Source: Paralithodes platypus (lineage: Eukaryota > Arthropoda > Malacostraca > Decapoda > Lithodidae). From it: a stretch of 64,000 bases of DNA. Location of the stretch: the NCBI GenBank assembly GCA_032716605.1, contig CM064485.1:29787558-29851557 (forward strand), given 5' to 3'. Positions 1-9,816 of the stretch are shown piece by piece. The notes beneath the pieces were generated by a model that was not told the DNA's origin, made no database searches, and saw nothing but the letters and a program-made list of their open reading frames with translations. Made by a program: the position numbers and the translations under genes. Numbering within the stretch: position 1 is the first letter of the stretch; every line of letters begins with the position of its first letter.

Positions 1-300
1 CAGCTCCTAATGAGCCCCCCTCATGGAACCACCCTGCGGTGGCCCTTCAGGGTTCGATTCGGTACTAAAGAAGGCAGCGTCTACTGGGTGGGACGGGCAA
101 GTAATAAAAAAAAAGAAAGGGTGCTGAAACCAGTCCAGGTAAAAAACGGCAGAGACCAAAAAGCAGACTCAAGAGTAAAATTCCTGAGTCCAGCTAAAAA
201 TGACTAAAATGAAGAAAAATCTTCAAGAGTAAAAAAAACAGAGTCCAGAAATGGCCAAAACTCTGTCAGTTAAAACACTTATTGGCGAATGGGTTTCCAG
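1..300. other. Unassigned sequence at window edge
   Basis: No protein-coding potential was recognised. The stretch is A-rich from about 100 to 260. A GGTTCGATTC string near 50-60 resembles an RNA polymerase III B box, but no matching A box or tRNA fold was found. On the minus strand it lies downstream of the Penelope-like ORF and may be part of that element's 3' region. Confidence 0.4.
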
Positions 301-479
301 AGGGCTAGGGGAACGACTGTCCAGGACAAGCAAGTGGAAGGAAGTGGTAAAGGAATGATAAAAAGGTAAACAGGAAGGGTATATATAGAGGGTGGAGGAT
401 CAGAGGAGGCGGAAAACAGGGGGCAAAAGTCTGCTATTGGTGGAAGGGTAAACTAGGAGAGAGAAAGGGGGTAACCGCT

Positions 480-1514
480 TCACGCATGCGCACTGGATGC
501 GGGATGGTGGTCGATAGGTGGGGTCGAAGCTGATTGGCTGCGTGTCGAGGGGCGTGGCCTAAGTTGTGTGGCGCCTGCAGAAGACGAAGCTGAAGGAGGT
601 AGCGCGGGGGGCTGCGTCAAGGGCACCGGGGGGCGAGGAGGGGTGTTAGGTCCTGTAGGGTAGTGCCTTTTGGCAGAAGGAAGGATCTGAAGGTCCAGAG
701 TTTGGTTGTTGATGTTGGGATGTAAAGCTTGGATATATAAAGCTTCGAGTATAGGTAATCTCCTAGGGTCACTTTCTTTATCGAGTATGGTGTTGTGTTT
801 CTCTAACTCGTTGCGTGTGAGGTGAGGGTGGTTAGGGGTGAGATAGTGGTCTTTGATGGCTCCAGCCTGAAGGTGAAGAGTTAACCGACGTGAAAGACGA
901 GTCTGCGTCATACCAATATAGGAATGAGGTCCACAGTCCTCATAATTACAGGTATGTTGGTAAATGACGTGATCGTCGGTCATCGGGCTCTTTATCTTGG
1001 TGGAGGCTGGTTTGTTGCGGAGAACGAGGTTGGAGGTCTTGGGGGATTTGTAATAAATTATTAATTTGATTTTGTTTTCCGGGTTGGTTGGGTGGACATG
1101 CTTGGAGATTATTTCTTTTAAGACGGCCTCGTCATTTTTGTGTTCAGAGGACATGTAATTGCGGTAGAAGATCTTAATTTCATTGGGGGGGTCAATGTTG
1201 GGAGGGCTTTGGGTGTACCATTTTTCAAGATGGTGGTTGATGGTGCTGGAGATGTCGGAGTTGGAGTATCCGTTATTTACTAAAACTTGGGATAGTCTTT
1301 CTAGTTCCTGGTAGGTGTCGGCCCAGGTAGAGCAGTGCGTGAGGGCTCTCCTAACATAGGCGGAGATGGAGGATAGAAAATAACGGCGGGGGCATTCACT
1401 ATCACCGTTGAGGCATTGTCCTGTGTTAGTTGGTTTAATGTAGACGGTGGTTTTGAACCCATGGTCGTTCAGAGCTACGAGGATGTCGAGGAAGGGGAGT
1501 TGTCCATTGTTAAA
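480..1514 (-). pseudogene. PLE reverse transcriptase C-terminus with GIY-YIG nuclease
   Basis: The minus-strand frame is open over this stretch. It begins with a PLE RT thumb signature (LPFLDILV, then KPTNTGQCLN and an R-rich segment). It continues into a GIY-YIG endonuclease domain: a Cys-containing lead-in (HTCNYEDCG), YIGMTQTRLSRRL near 893-930, and a downstream His. This is the known PLE order, RT followed by GIY-YIG, which together carry out target-primed reverse transcription. The N-terminal finger and palm with the catalytic Asp residues are missing, so the copy is 5'-truncated. The frame upstream of about 1514 reads into the inverted repeat and is not native. No ATG starts this frame. 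The tail is Pro/Ser-rich. Confidence 0.82.
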
Positions 1515-1813
1515 TTTTTCACTTTTGCCCCCTGTTTTCCGCCTCCTCTGATCCTCCACCCTCTATATATACCCTTCCTGTTTACCTTTTTATCATTCCT
1601 TCCTTACTTGATAATGCTGGTTGTCCAGTGAAACGCGTCGTATATCCTGTATCTTCATGTACTTTAATGTAACCCTGTACCACCATGAATTTTGCTCATC
1701 TCCTTCATCTACTTCCTGCCACCCAGCGAAAACTCATCAGAGACCTGGAAACTTTGAATAATAAAATTTCCAACGCAGAAATTGCCATTTCTTTCAACCT
1801 CGTATGTATTAAA

Positions 1814-1815
<2 letters not shown>
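1515..1815 (+). mobile_element. PLE 5' end (pseudo-LTR, leader and ORF start), inverted relative to the left piece
   Basis: This stretch is nearly identical, in reverse complement, to 16490-16690. It holds a TATA-like string at 1563-1570, a hammerhead-like motif at 1604-1643 and an ATG at 1685. The ATG opens the PLE N-terminal frame (MNFAHLLHLLPATQRKL), which then runs into a (TA)n tract and ends. Two independent copies with the same start and leader support this as the true 5' end of the family. Confidence 0.7.
1604..1643 (+). ncRNA. Hammerhead-ribozyme-like motif of a PLE
   Basis: The block GAAACGCGTC (1630-1639) matches the GAAA box, minimal stem III and GTC cleavage site typical of PLE hammerheads. 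Upstream, TTGATAA (1608-1614) sits where CTGATGA is expected. CTGG (1617-1620), TTGT and CCAG (1625-1628) form stem II. Three pairs (TAC with GTA) could close stem I. The core differs from consensus at C3 and G8, which are T and A here. Those two positions pair with each other in active ribozymes, so the change may be compensatory. Function is unproven. Confidence 0.6.
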
Positions 1816-1882
<67 letters not shown>

Positions 1883-1905
1883 ATATAATATTATATATAT
1901 AAGCG
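1816..1905. repeat. (TA)n microsatellite
   Basis: Long TA-dinucleotide run with a few interruptions. It abuts the truncated PLE reading frame. A comparable PLE-to-TA junction occurs at about 16410-16465. Confidence 0.95.
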
Positions 1906-2019
1906 AGAGGGAAAACTAATGACAAGCCCTACATCACCAGCCTAAAAAAAAAAAAAGTGTCCCATCACCTCATCAGTGTGCCTTCACCTCCCCTCTATGT
2001 CATTATGTTCCCCCCCCCT

Positions 2020-2160
<141 letters not shown>

Positions 2161-2584
2161 CATTATTGTGTGAATGAGTGAGGTGCCCAGTGTATATTTT
2201 TGTGTAATATTTAATACTATTACTCTCACTATCTCTCTTCATAAATATAGATAGATAGATAGATAGATTGATTAGGTACATAGATATATTGCAGTAGTGA
2301 GGGCGTGTGCAATATTAAAATATATATATAATAATTTAGTCAAACATACAAGTACTTTCAATAATTGTATATAATAAAAACGTGATCAGGTATTTCTGAT
2401 AAGATATACTGTATACCGGTAATGCAGTTTAAACATTTACATTATCATGAATAATATTACTTGATTTTCCTGACAGTCAGATAATTATGTGTGTGCAGAC
2501 AAACATGTTATAATTAAGCCATTACTTTATCTTAACAGCGTTGACGTCCAAGAGAGATAGAGAGAGAGAGAGAGTGTGTGTGTG

Positions 2585-3078
2585 TATTTACCTATTGGTA
2601 TTTACCTATTTGTAGTATACAGGAGTTGAGCTTTTTAGGCTCGTATTGTCCCGCTTCCTGAGTTACAATTATCTAACTTTTCCTTAAAAATATGAATGTT
2701 TTTTGCACACACCACTTCCTCTTCTAACTGATTCCATTTACTTATACTTCTGTAAGGGAAACTATACTTTCTCACATCTCCTTTGCATCTTCCTTTCATT
2801 AGCTTATATCTATGCCCCCTAGTTCTACCATTAACTTTCACAATATAACCCTTCTTGTCCACCTTCTCGAGTCCTCTCACATATTTGTACATCATAATCA
2901 TATCGCCTCTCTCCCTTCTATCCATTAGAGATGGTCAATCTAATTTCTTTAATCTCTCCTCATATGGTAATTCTCTCAGTTCTGGTATCATCCTAGTTGC
3001 AGCTCTCTGAACCTTCTCCAACTTCTTTATATGTTTTTTTAGATGTGGTGCCCACACCACTGCCGCATTCTCCAGTCT
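2585..3078 (-). mobile_element. CR1/Rex1-like LINE, 3' end fragment
   Basis: The minus strand encodes the C-terminus of a non-LTR retrotransposon polymerase: RRERGDMIMMYKYVRGL, then GRTRGHRYKL, then WNQLEEEVV and an FKEKLD end. This is the post-RT tail of CR1/L2/Rex1-type LINEs. The reading frame is broken by a stop just upstream of the RRERGDM segment. The 3' untranslated end carries TAGGTAAATAC and runs into (AC)n in element sense. It is the same family as the larger copy at 3723-5090, though diverged. It is truncated at the (TG)n tract at 3079. Confidence 0.78.
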
Positions 3079-3102
3079 TGGTGTGTGTGTGTGTGTGTGT
3101 GC

Positions 3103-3149
<47 letters not shown>

Positions 3150-3160
3150 TGTGTGTGTTA
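3079..3160. repeat. (TG)n / (GCGT)n microsatellite
   Basis: TG dinucleotides grade into GCGT tetranucleotides and back to TG. The tract replaces the 5' side of the LINE fragment at 2585-3078. Confidence 0.95.
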
Positions 3161-3439
3161 CTCAGTTACTTGTTCGTCAAGGGGAATCCACGCAATGCGA
3201 GCTAAGCTCATTATTATCGCGCCTCCTTAACTGGGAATGTATTGCGTGAAATGCACGTTAAGTGTTTTATGTACTGTTGGAATGGCTGTGGATGTGTGTG
3301 TAGTCTGTATTTTAGCCAATTGGCGACATCGGAAACGAAGGCTTAGGGTGGATCTGTATGGTACCATTCTCACTATAGACGGTACCGTCTCGCCCGAAGG
3401 CTTAGGTAGCCATCAGCTTAGGTGAACCATATGATACCC

Positions 3440-3641
3440 ATCTCGCCTTGTACCATTTTTGCCAACCCCAGATGGGACGTCACAACGTCATCCACTTATT
3501 CCAGGTACCTATTTACAGCTAGGTGAACTGAGGCTAACACATGAAAGGAGACAAGCCCAATTTGTCTCCGCCCGGCCGGGGATTGAACCCCCGACCCCTC
3601 GTGTGTGAGACGAGAGCTCTACCTACTAGGCTACGGGGTGT
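3440..3641 (-). mobile_element. tRNA-Val-derived SINE
   Basis: The minus strand starts (3641 to 3569) with a tRNA-like head. The A box is TAGCCTAGTAGG and the B box is GGTTCAATCCC. A five-pair anticodon stem CTCGT/ACGAG encloses the loop CTCACAC, so the anticodon reads CAC (Val). The acceptor stem is incomplete, so this is not a working tRNA gene. The body that follows contains CACCTAGCTGTAAATAGG and runs to about 3440. The downstream edge is uncertain and could extend to 3340. Confidence 0.7.
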
Positions 3642-3647
3642 GTATAC

Positions 3648-3722
<75 letters not shown>
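3648..3722. repeat. (GT)n microsatellite
   Basis: About 37 GT units. The tract lies between the SINE head and the 3' end of the LINE at 3723-5090. In LINE sense it is the (CA)n that follows TAGGTAAA. Confidence 0.97.
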
Positions 3723-3725
<3 letters not shown>

Positions 3726-5090
3726 ACCTAATTGTATTTTCCGGATTGAGATTACTCTCGTAGTGTCCCGTTAAAAGCTTGAATACTTTGTGCACACACT
3801 AGGTCGTTTGGTAACTTATTCCACTTCTCAACCATTCTATCTGGAAAACCAAACTTCCTAACATCCTTCCTAGCTCTCCTCCTCAACAGTTTATAGTCAT
3901 GTCCTCTCGTCCTCCCCACCGCTGGCCAAACAAACTGTGTTTGATCAATATATTCCTTTCCGTGAACACACCTAAATAAAGCTATCATGTCTCCCCTCTC
4001 CCTTCTCTGTTCAAGTGAGGGAATCCCCAGGTGACACAGCCGGTCTTCATATTGTAAATTTTTTAACCCTGGCTCCCATCTTATGATCACACGCTGAATT
4101 TTCTCGAGCTTACTTATGTCTTTTTCATGTGTGGATTCCATACAACCGCTGCATGGTCCAGGCTAGGCCTTAAAAACTGTGTTATTAATATCTTCACCAT
4201 GTCTTCATTTAGGAATTTAAACGCTACCCTAATATTAGCCCACCACGAATATGCCTTATTTACCAAGTTATTGATGTGGTCACCGGGATCTAACCTCCTG
4301 TTCACTACAACTCCTAAGTCTTTTTCCTTCTCTGACTTTTCCAACCTTACATCGCCCATACGTGTACTCCCCATGGGGTCTTCCCTGGCCGTCTCCCATC
4401 TCCATCACGTGTCATTTATCAATGTTGAACTCCATTTTCCACATTCGGCTCCATTGATACAGCTTATTGATGTCCTCCGGGAGCATTTTACAGCAATTGT
4501 TATCAACCACTTTCCTCACTAATTTTGCTTCATCGGCGAACATGTTAATATAGCTGCTAATTCCAAGAGGCAGATCATTTATAAAAAATAAAAACATCAA
4601 TGGGGCCAACACTGAGCCCTGGGGCACTCCACTTATCACATCACTCCATGATGAATATTTCCCTCTTATGATGGTTCTCATTTTCCTCCTGGTTAAGAAA
4701 TCCTTCATCCATTTTAAGAGTCCACCGGTGATTCCTCCACACATTTCAAGTTTATATAGAAGCCTTTTATGGGGTACTTTATCAAAAGCTTTTTTGAAAT
4801 CTAAAAATACACAATCTGCCCATCCGTCTCGTTCTTGCATAATTTCAATCACTCTATAGAAGCTCAGCAAATTTGACACACATGACCTATTCGACCTAAA
4901 ACCAAACTGACAATCCGATAGTAAATGGTTCTCCTCGAGGTGACAAATCCAAAATTTCCTGATCAATTTCTCAAGCAGTTTTACTACAACACTAGTCAAA
5001 GACACGGGTCTGTAGTTATTTGCATCTTCTTTCGGTCCTTTCTTGTATATCGGTACAATATCAGCAGCCTTCCACACCTCGGGTAGCTTG
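3723..5090 (-). mobile_element. CR1/Rex1-like LINE, 5'-truncated
   Basis: This non-LTR retrotransposon fragment covers the RT domain through the 3' end on the minus strand. The 5' part, including the endonuclease, is absent. The element stops at a 200-bp (GT)n tract. The 3' end finishes as AATTAGGTAAA followed by (CA)n, the same terminal motif as the copy at 2585-3078. Confidence 0.88.
3752..5090 (-). pseudogene. LINE reverse transcriptase (inactive)
   Basis: RT motifs occur in order on the minus strand: GKLPEVWKAADIVPIYKKG, NNYRPVSLTS, FGFRSNRSC, FLDFKKAFDKVPH, SGVPQGSVLAPLMF, then the catalytic palm reading FADEAKL (codons at about 4524-4541) where F/YADD is expected. The second catalytic Asp is Glu here. 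Downstream, DLGVVVNRRLDPGDHI and the RRERGDM/RGH/WNKLP tail follow in two further frames, with shifts near 4375-4412 and 4115-4140. The copy is therefore dead by frameshift and active-site change. An apparent open frame through the adjacent (GT)n as poly-His-Thr is an artefact. Confidence 0.88.
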
Positions 5091-5300
<210 letters not shown>

Positions 5301-5388
5301 AGAGTGTGTGAGTGAAAGAGAGAGAGGGACAGTGAGCCATTTACATAGATATATATATATACACTGGCCACACAAATCTTACGATCCC

Positions 5389-5394
<6 letters not shown>

Positions 5395-5420
<26 letters not shown>
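5395..5420. repeat. (GA)n microsatellite
   Basis: About 13 GA units at the edge of the MITE-A fragment that follows. Confidence 0.9.
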
Positions 5421-5422
<2 letters not shown>

Positions 5423-5509
5423 TGCTTGATGAAGGTCTAGGGAGGAAACTAAAAAAAATATATGAATAGATGAATTAATAGACCAAACAAACGGCCAGTC
5501 TCCCCTTAA
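5421..5509. mobile_element. MITE-A terminal fragment
   Basis: Carries the MITE-A subterminal string GGTCTAGGGAGGAAACTAAA and ends in CTCCCCTTAA at 5500-5509. Only one end is preserved. Confidence 0.65.
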
Positions 5510-5741
5510 ATATCTAAACCCATTTATACTCTGTTCCAAATAGGTAGGCCAAACATCGTGAACCCTAACCTCCGTAACTTAAAAATGGCCAGAGCAAATG
5601 GGCTGTAAATGACCACACCTATTCCCTGGGTGACCCTTCCCAAATGGTAGTATTATTAGCTCCCTTACTCTAGTCGTGTGTGAGTTCTAGAGGTAAGTGG
5701 TCAAGAGTTTTGGCCCAGTTATTTGGAACAGGGTATAGTAG

Positions 5742-5956
5742 TGTAACCCCTTCTTTACCGGATACATCTTTTTCACTTTATTTTGGCTACTATTAGACAA
5801 TTTGTTTCAGCTTGGGAAGGACGTCTACCAATTAAAATCTACAGCCTATCTCAATTGATCCTTTTAGCTACCATATATCCTTCCAAAGCTACATGAAATC
5901 GTCTAAATGTAGCTGAAATCAAATACAAAAGACGTCACCGGTACAGAAGGGGTTAA
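5742..5956. mobile_element. MITE-C, copy 1
   Basis: A short inverted-repeat element. The left end reads TAACCCCTTCTTTACCGG and the right end CCGGTACAGAAGGGGTTAA. Matching inner arms (AGCTTGGGAAGGA; TCCTTCCAAAGCT) make the whole element a foldback. Flanking TTAA is intact on the right only. No coding capacity. TTAA targets and CCC/GGG ends are typical of piggyBac-type DNA transposons, so this is probably a non-autonomous derivative (inference). Confidence 0.72.
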
Positions 5957-6105
5957 CCCTCTCAGTATTACGACGCCTTCCTTCATTTTCTGCTAACTAC
6001 CAGGAAGGAGGCGTTTTTTTCTTTTTTGGACCCCCTTCTCCCTCGTGTTTAGCCCCATTAGTTTTGAAATTTTAAGACGTTCGCCTCACTAGTTTGGCGA
6101 TTTCT

Positions 6106-6365
6106 AAGACCCTAAGCTCATTGTATAATTAGGGTTTATTAGTATCCATATACCATTAAGACCCTAAGCTCATTGTATAATTAGGGTTTATTAGTATCCA
6201 TATACCATTAAGACCCTAAGCTCATTGTATAATTAGGGTTTATTAGTATCCATATACCATTAAGACCCTAAGCTCATTGTATAATTAGGGTTTATTAGTA
6301 TCCATATACCATTAAGACCCTAAGCTCATTGTATAATTAGGGTTTATTAGCATCCATATACCATT
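6106..6365. repeat. 52-bp tandem array, 5 copies
   Basis: Five nearly identical 52-bp units beginning AAGACCCTAAGCTC. Each unit holds CCCTAA and TTAGGG arms that can pair across about 13 bases. The array splits a MITE-A arm at the AAGACC string, so it may have grown out of the MITE sequence. Confidence 0.93.
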
Positions 6366-6583
6366 AAGCCGTTCAGTACCGGTCATGTCTTTTCCATCGT
6401 ATTCTTGCATCTATTAGACGATTTTATTCAGCTTAGGAAGGACGTTTACACATTAAAAGGCTGCAGGCTATCTCACTTAATCCTTTTAGCTACTACAGTA
6501 TGTATCCTTCCTGAGCTTCATAACATCGTCGAAATGAAGTTGAACTCAAATTAAATACACGTCGCCGGTACAGAAGGGGTTAA
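6364..6583. mobile_element. MITE-C, copy 2
   Basis: Left end TTAAGCCGTTCAGTACCGG, right end CGCCGGTACAGAAGGGGTTAA, with inner arms (GCTTAGGAAGGACG; CGTCGAAATGAAG) like copy 1. TTAA on both sides. No coding capacity. Confidence 0.72.
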
Positions 6584-6820
6584 AAGGGTAGATTATTACG
6601 GATACTTTATATACTCTTTTCATACCCATATGTTTGAGAGGGTAAATAACGCTACTGTGTACTGAAAGGGTTAAATATACGCCGATGAGTTGATAGAGAT
6701 CAATTGACAAAGAAATGGGGTCAAAGGTCTTACAATCGCCAAACTAATGTGGCGAACATCTTAAAATCTCGAAACTAATGGTGCTAAACATGAGAGAAGG
6801 GAGTCGAGAAAAACATTTCC

Positions 6821-7192
6821 TTAAGGGGAGATGGTTCACTTTTGGGCGATTTTTACATTTATTCAATATTTGTCTAGTTTCCTCCCTAGACCTCCATCAA
6901 ATTAAAAAAACAAAAAATCCATTAGATCCCCTTTCTGGATTAATTTGTACATTTTTCGGTAGAAAAATATTCCGGCCTAAGGCCGGTTCTTCCAACATTA
7001 CAGGCTCACTATCGTTCGCCAGGGGAAAAATTGACACCTAAACAGCATGAAAGGTCTAAATATTGACGAAGAAATTGGGCGAAAGGTCTTAAAATCGACT
7101 AACTAATGGGGCAAACATCTTAACATCTGAAAACTAATGGGGCTAAACATGAGGGAGAAAGTGGTCCAGAAAACCGGGGCCTCCCCCCTTAA
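6821..7192 (+). mobile_element. MITE-A, copy at 6.8 kb
   Basis: A complete 372-bp member. It begins TTAAGGGGAGATGGTT and ends GGCCTCCCCCCTTAA. Centrally it has the paired hairpins (stem ATTTTTC/GAAAAAT at about 6951-6968 and CCGGCC/GGCCGG at 6972-6986). Then come GGCTCACTATCGTTCGCC and the arm with repeated CTTAAAATCG and ACTAATGGGGC strings. No ORF of its own. Confidence 0.82.
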
Positions 7193-7785
7193 TGTGATAC
7201 ATAAATCCCATCCAAATAGTAGCCAATCTGGGTTTTCTGAGGCTCAATGAGATAATTCGCCAAATATAATCACATCGTTCAATTTATATCATAGGCAGTT
7301 TTACAATCTGTAAACCTTTAGAATCACAACATTATTATGTGATTTTCTTATAGACAAAAAAAAATCCTCGGAAATAAAATATCTAAATTAGTTACCCGTA
7401 AAATTGCCTTTTTCTTAAATGCCTAATTAGAAAAAACTTTAATATTATGGGAAACTATTATATATTTGGTTAATGTTCTTTAACAACATTATTTTTTTAT
7501 TATTAAAGTAAACTGCAAGGATAATTAGCTAATATTATAATATTACGATAAATATACATACATAAAACATATGTTTAGATTATGTAAAATAGAGTAACAA
7601 AGTATCTAGCCTATGTAGATATTTTAGTTGAAGCTTGAAGGGTTTGGAGCGCTGGCAGTGGTTCATTATTAATTTGACTTGATCACGCGTCGCACGGTAA
7701 TAGAAGATTCTCCCAAAGTCTTTCATATATACGTGATTTTCTGTTAATTAGTGAACGTTAATTGTTTAATTATACACAAAGCAGG
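7193..7785. other. AT-rich flank upstream of the coiled-coil ORF
   Basis: No repeats of the families seen elsewhere and no coding frame. The promoter of the ORF at 7786 would lie here. Only AT-rich strings are visible (for example CATATATACG near 7727) and no convincing core promoter was found. Confidence 0.4.
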
Positions 7786-9363
7786 ATGGGGTTCGGTAAA
7801 TTGTTCAAGTTCAACACCAAGAAGAGCCAGGGTGTGAAATTTGTGACAGGGTTGCTAAAATCGATCGGTGTGGATTGGGAGGAAAAATCAAAAGGCTACC
7901 CAACATTGGTTGAATCCCTCGTCGATGAAATCAAGAATCTTCGATGTATGGTGAAAGCTGGGGGTGTTAACAGGGAAACACTAGAAAATGATTTGGTTTT
8001 GTGCCGGCAAGTGCTAAGTGAAACTACGCAAAAGTACAACGACGAAAAATCAAAATCCGAGTCTTTGATTGGTGAATTGAACACCACGAAAATCAACCTG
8101 TCCGAAATCAATCAAATCCTGAAACAGGAAAAGTTGAAGATTGAAAAGCACGAGCGGAATATAATACATCTACAAAATTCCCTTTCCGTAACAAAGCATG
8201 AGGCTGAGGCGCAGGCAAGACTGTTGGAGGAATCAACACAGCAGGTAATAAAGGGTAAGGCAAAAATGGAAAAATATGAGGAAAACATGGTTATACTGGA
8301 AGATAGCATCAACGAGAAAAATGTTGAAAGTGAAAAATATAGAAAGGAATATAATAGTTTGGAGAAAGAACTAAACCAAGAAAAAAATGACCATCAGGCA
8401 ACCATGAGTACTTTGGATGAAAAAATGAAATACTTTGTTGAACTAAAGGAGGCGATAGAAGGAAAAAATGACAAGATTTCTTTCCTAGAGTCTTCCCTTG
8501 CTACATTTAAAAATGAAAATGAGGTGAAAATTGAAAAATATGAGAACAAAATGGTTATCCTTGAGGGTATTATCAACGAGAAAGTTGTTGAAAGGGAGAA
8601 CATCAAGAAAGAAAATATGAATTTGCAAAATGAACTGACTCGCGCTAAACATAACTATCACTCGGCAAATAGTATTTTGAATGATAAAATTAAATCTATT
8701 TTTGAACTGCAGGAGTCGATAGAAAATGAGTTGGATTTGTGCCGGCAAGTGCTAAGTGAAACTACGCAAAAGTATGACGACGAAAAATCAAAATCCGAGT
8801 CTTTGATTGGTGAATTGAACACCACGAAAATCAACCTGTCCGAAATCAATCAAATCCTGAAACAGGAAAAGTTGAAGATTGAAAAGCACGAGCGGAATAT
8901 AATACATCTACAAAATTCCCTTTCCGTAACAAAGCATGAGGCTGAGGCGCAGGCAAGACTGTTGGAGGAATCAACACAGCAGGTAATAAAGGGTAAGGCA
9001 AAAATGGAAAAATATGAGGACAAAATGGTTATCCTTGAAGGTATTATCAACGAGAAAGTTGTTGAAAGGGAGAACATCAAGAAAGAAAATATAAATTTGC
9101 AAAATGAACTGAGTCACGCTAAACATGACTATCAGTCGGCAAATAGTATTTTGAATGATAAATTTAAATATATTTTTGAACTGCAGGAGTCGATAGAAGA
9201 AAAAGATGAAAATATGAATACCTTGAAATCTTCCCTTGCTAAAATTAGAAAAGATGATGAGGAAAAATCTCAATTCATAGAACAATTGAGAATTCGTCTG
9301 CAGGAAAAATATGCCGTTACAGATAATTCTAAATCTTGGTTATCAAAAATGAGGGGCAAATAA
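7786..9363 (+). CDS. Intronless coiled-coil protein with duplicated modules
   Basis: Open frame of 525 codons. I chose the ATG at 7786 because it has A at -3 and G at +4. The frame extends eight codons upstream, but only to a TTG. Residues 1-60 (MGFGKLFKFNTKKSQG onward) are basic and then mixed. From about residue 60 to the end it is Glu/Lys/Gln/Asn-rich with heptad-like spacing, so a long coiled coil is expected. Residues 72-166 recur almost unchanged at 318-412 (two base differences in about 285). A second module (EKYE.KMVILE.IINEK) appears around 163-228, 250-313 and 408-471. No signal peptide, membrane segment or catalytic motif is visible. Not recognised: it could be a host gene, a single exon of one, or a captured gene. 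An ORF kept open this long amid decayed repeats suggests it is real. Confidence 0.7.
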   Translation: MGFGKLFKFNTKKSQGVKFVTGLLKSIGVDWEEKSKGYPTLVESLVDEIKNLRCMVKAGGVNRETLENDLVLCRQVLSETTQKYNDEKSKSESLIGELNTTKINLSEINQILKQEKLKIEKHERNIIHLQNSLSVTKHEAEAQARLLEESTQQVIKGKAKMEKYEENMVILEDSINEKNVESEKYRKEYNSLEKELNQEKNDHQATMSTLDEKMKYFVELKEAIEGKNDKISFLESSLATFKNENEVKIEKYENKMVILEGIINEKVVERENIKKENMNLQNELTRAKHNYHSANSILNDKIKSIFELQESIENELDLCRQVLSETTQKYDDEKSKSESLIGELNTTKINLSEINQILKQEKLKIEKHERNIIHLQNSLSVTKHEAEAQARLLEESTQQVIKGKAKMEKYEDKMVILEGIINEKVVERENIKKENINLQNELSHAKHDYQSANSILNDKFKYIFELQESIEEKDENMNTLKSSLAKIRKDDEEKSQFIEQLRIRLQEKYAVTDNSKSWLSKMRGK

Positions 9364-9374
9364 AAAACATAATC

Positions 9375-9672
9375 TTTCGTATTTGTTAATTATTAGTATT
9401 TGATTAATATACTTTATTCAATAATTTAAATACTTTACTTTTTTATTTGTATTGGATTAAGGCATTTTATTCAAGAATTCAAATAGTTTTATTATTTTTA
9501 GTTTATACGGATACTTTGTTTAGTAATTCAAATTATATATTATCTTTAGTTGATTAGGATACTTTATTAATGAACTCAAAGGGGGTATTTATTATTTTTA
9601 GTTGATAAGGAAACTTTATTAAATTGGTATATTTGTATTTTTAGTTGATTAGGATACTCAATTCAATCATTT
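9375..9672. repeat. Degenerate AT-rich tandem repeat downstream of the coiled-coil ORF
   Basis: Four to five diverged units of roughly 65-70 bp share TTTTTAGTTGATTAGGATAC and CTTTATT strings. The repeat starts just after the stop codon at 9361-9363 and would form the 3' untranslated region. No canonical AATAAA was identified. Confidence 0.6.
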
Positions 9673-9689
9673 CGACCAGCGAGGTTAAA

Positions 9690-9770
9690 CAACGTAGTTT
9701 TTTTTTTATGATCCCCCTTCTCTCTCATGTTTATCCTTATAATCACCATAGCTATCATATCAGTGTCGAA
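9690..9770. mobile_element. MITE-A arm fragment
   Basis: Contains CCCCCTTCTCTCTCATGTTT followed by diverged sequence, matching the outer arm of MITE-A in reverse orientation. Only one arm is present. Confidence 0.5.
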
Positions 9771-9816
9771 AGTTGCATTTAGGCCTTATGGTATAATTAT
9801 TTTTATTTAAGGTAGT

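Larger units (their letters stand above)
300..1815 (-). mobile_element. Rearranged Penelope-like element (PLE)
   Basis: Two pieces of one Penelope-like retroelement are joined head-to-head. The 3' part of the ORF is on the minus strand (480 to about 1514). The 5' end of the same kind of element is on the plus strand (about 1515-1815). An inverted repeat of about 85 bp links the outer ends: 345-428 is the reverse complement of about 1517-1602. PLEs are known for pseudo-LTRs and inverted or 5'-truncated duplications, so this looks like a rearranged insertion. A (TA)n tract ends the right side. The boundary at 300 is approximate. Confidence 0.8.
5953..6825. mobile_element. Composite of nested MITE fragments
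   Basis: Two inverted copies of one MITE-A arm (about 6004-6105 and 6700-6825) flank a 52-bp tandem array and a MITE-C copy. MITE-D-like ends are also visible: TTAACCCTCTCAG at 5953 and CTGAAAGGGTTAA near 6661-6675. The order of insertions cannot be resolved by eye. Confidence 0.5.

Noticed and set aside
10..207. Small protein at the left edge (65 codons)
   Set aside because: No recognisable motif, low-complexity Lys-rich content and no support from neighbours.
6106..6365. Interstitial telomere repeat (CCCTAA/TTAGGG)
   Set aside because: The hexamers occur singly and inverted within a 52-bp unit. Arthropod telomeres are typically TTAGG, and there is no tandem hexamer run.
7762..7785. An eight-codon upstream extension of the coiled-coil ORF
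   Set aside because: The extension starts at TTG with no ATG; the ATG at 7786 has a good start context.
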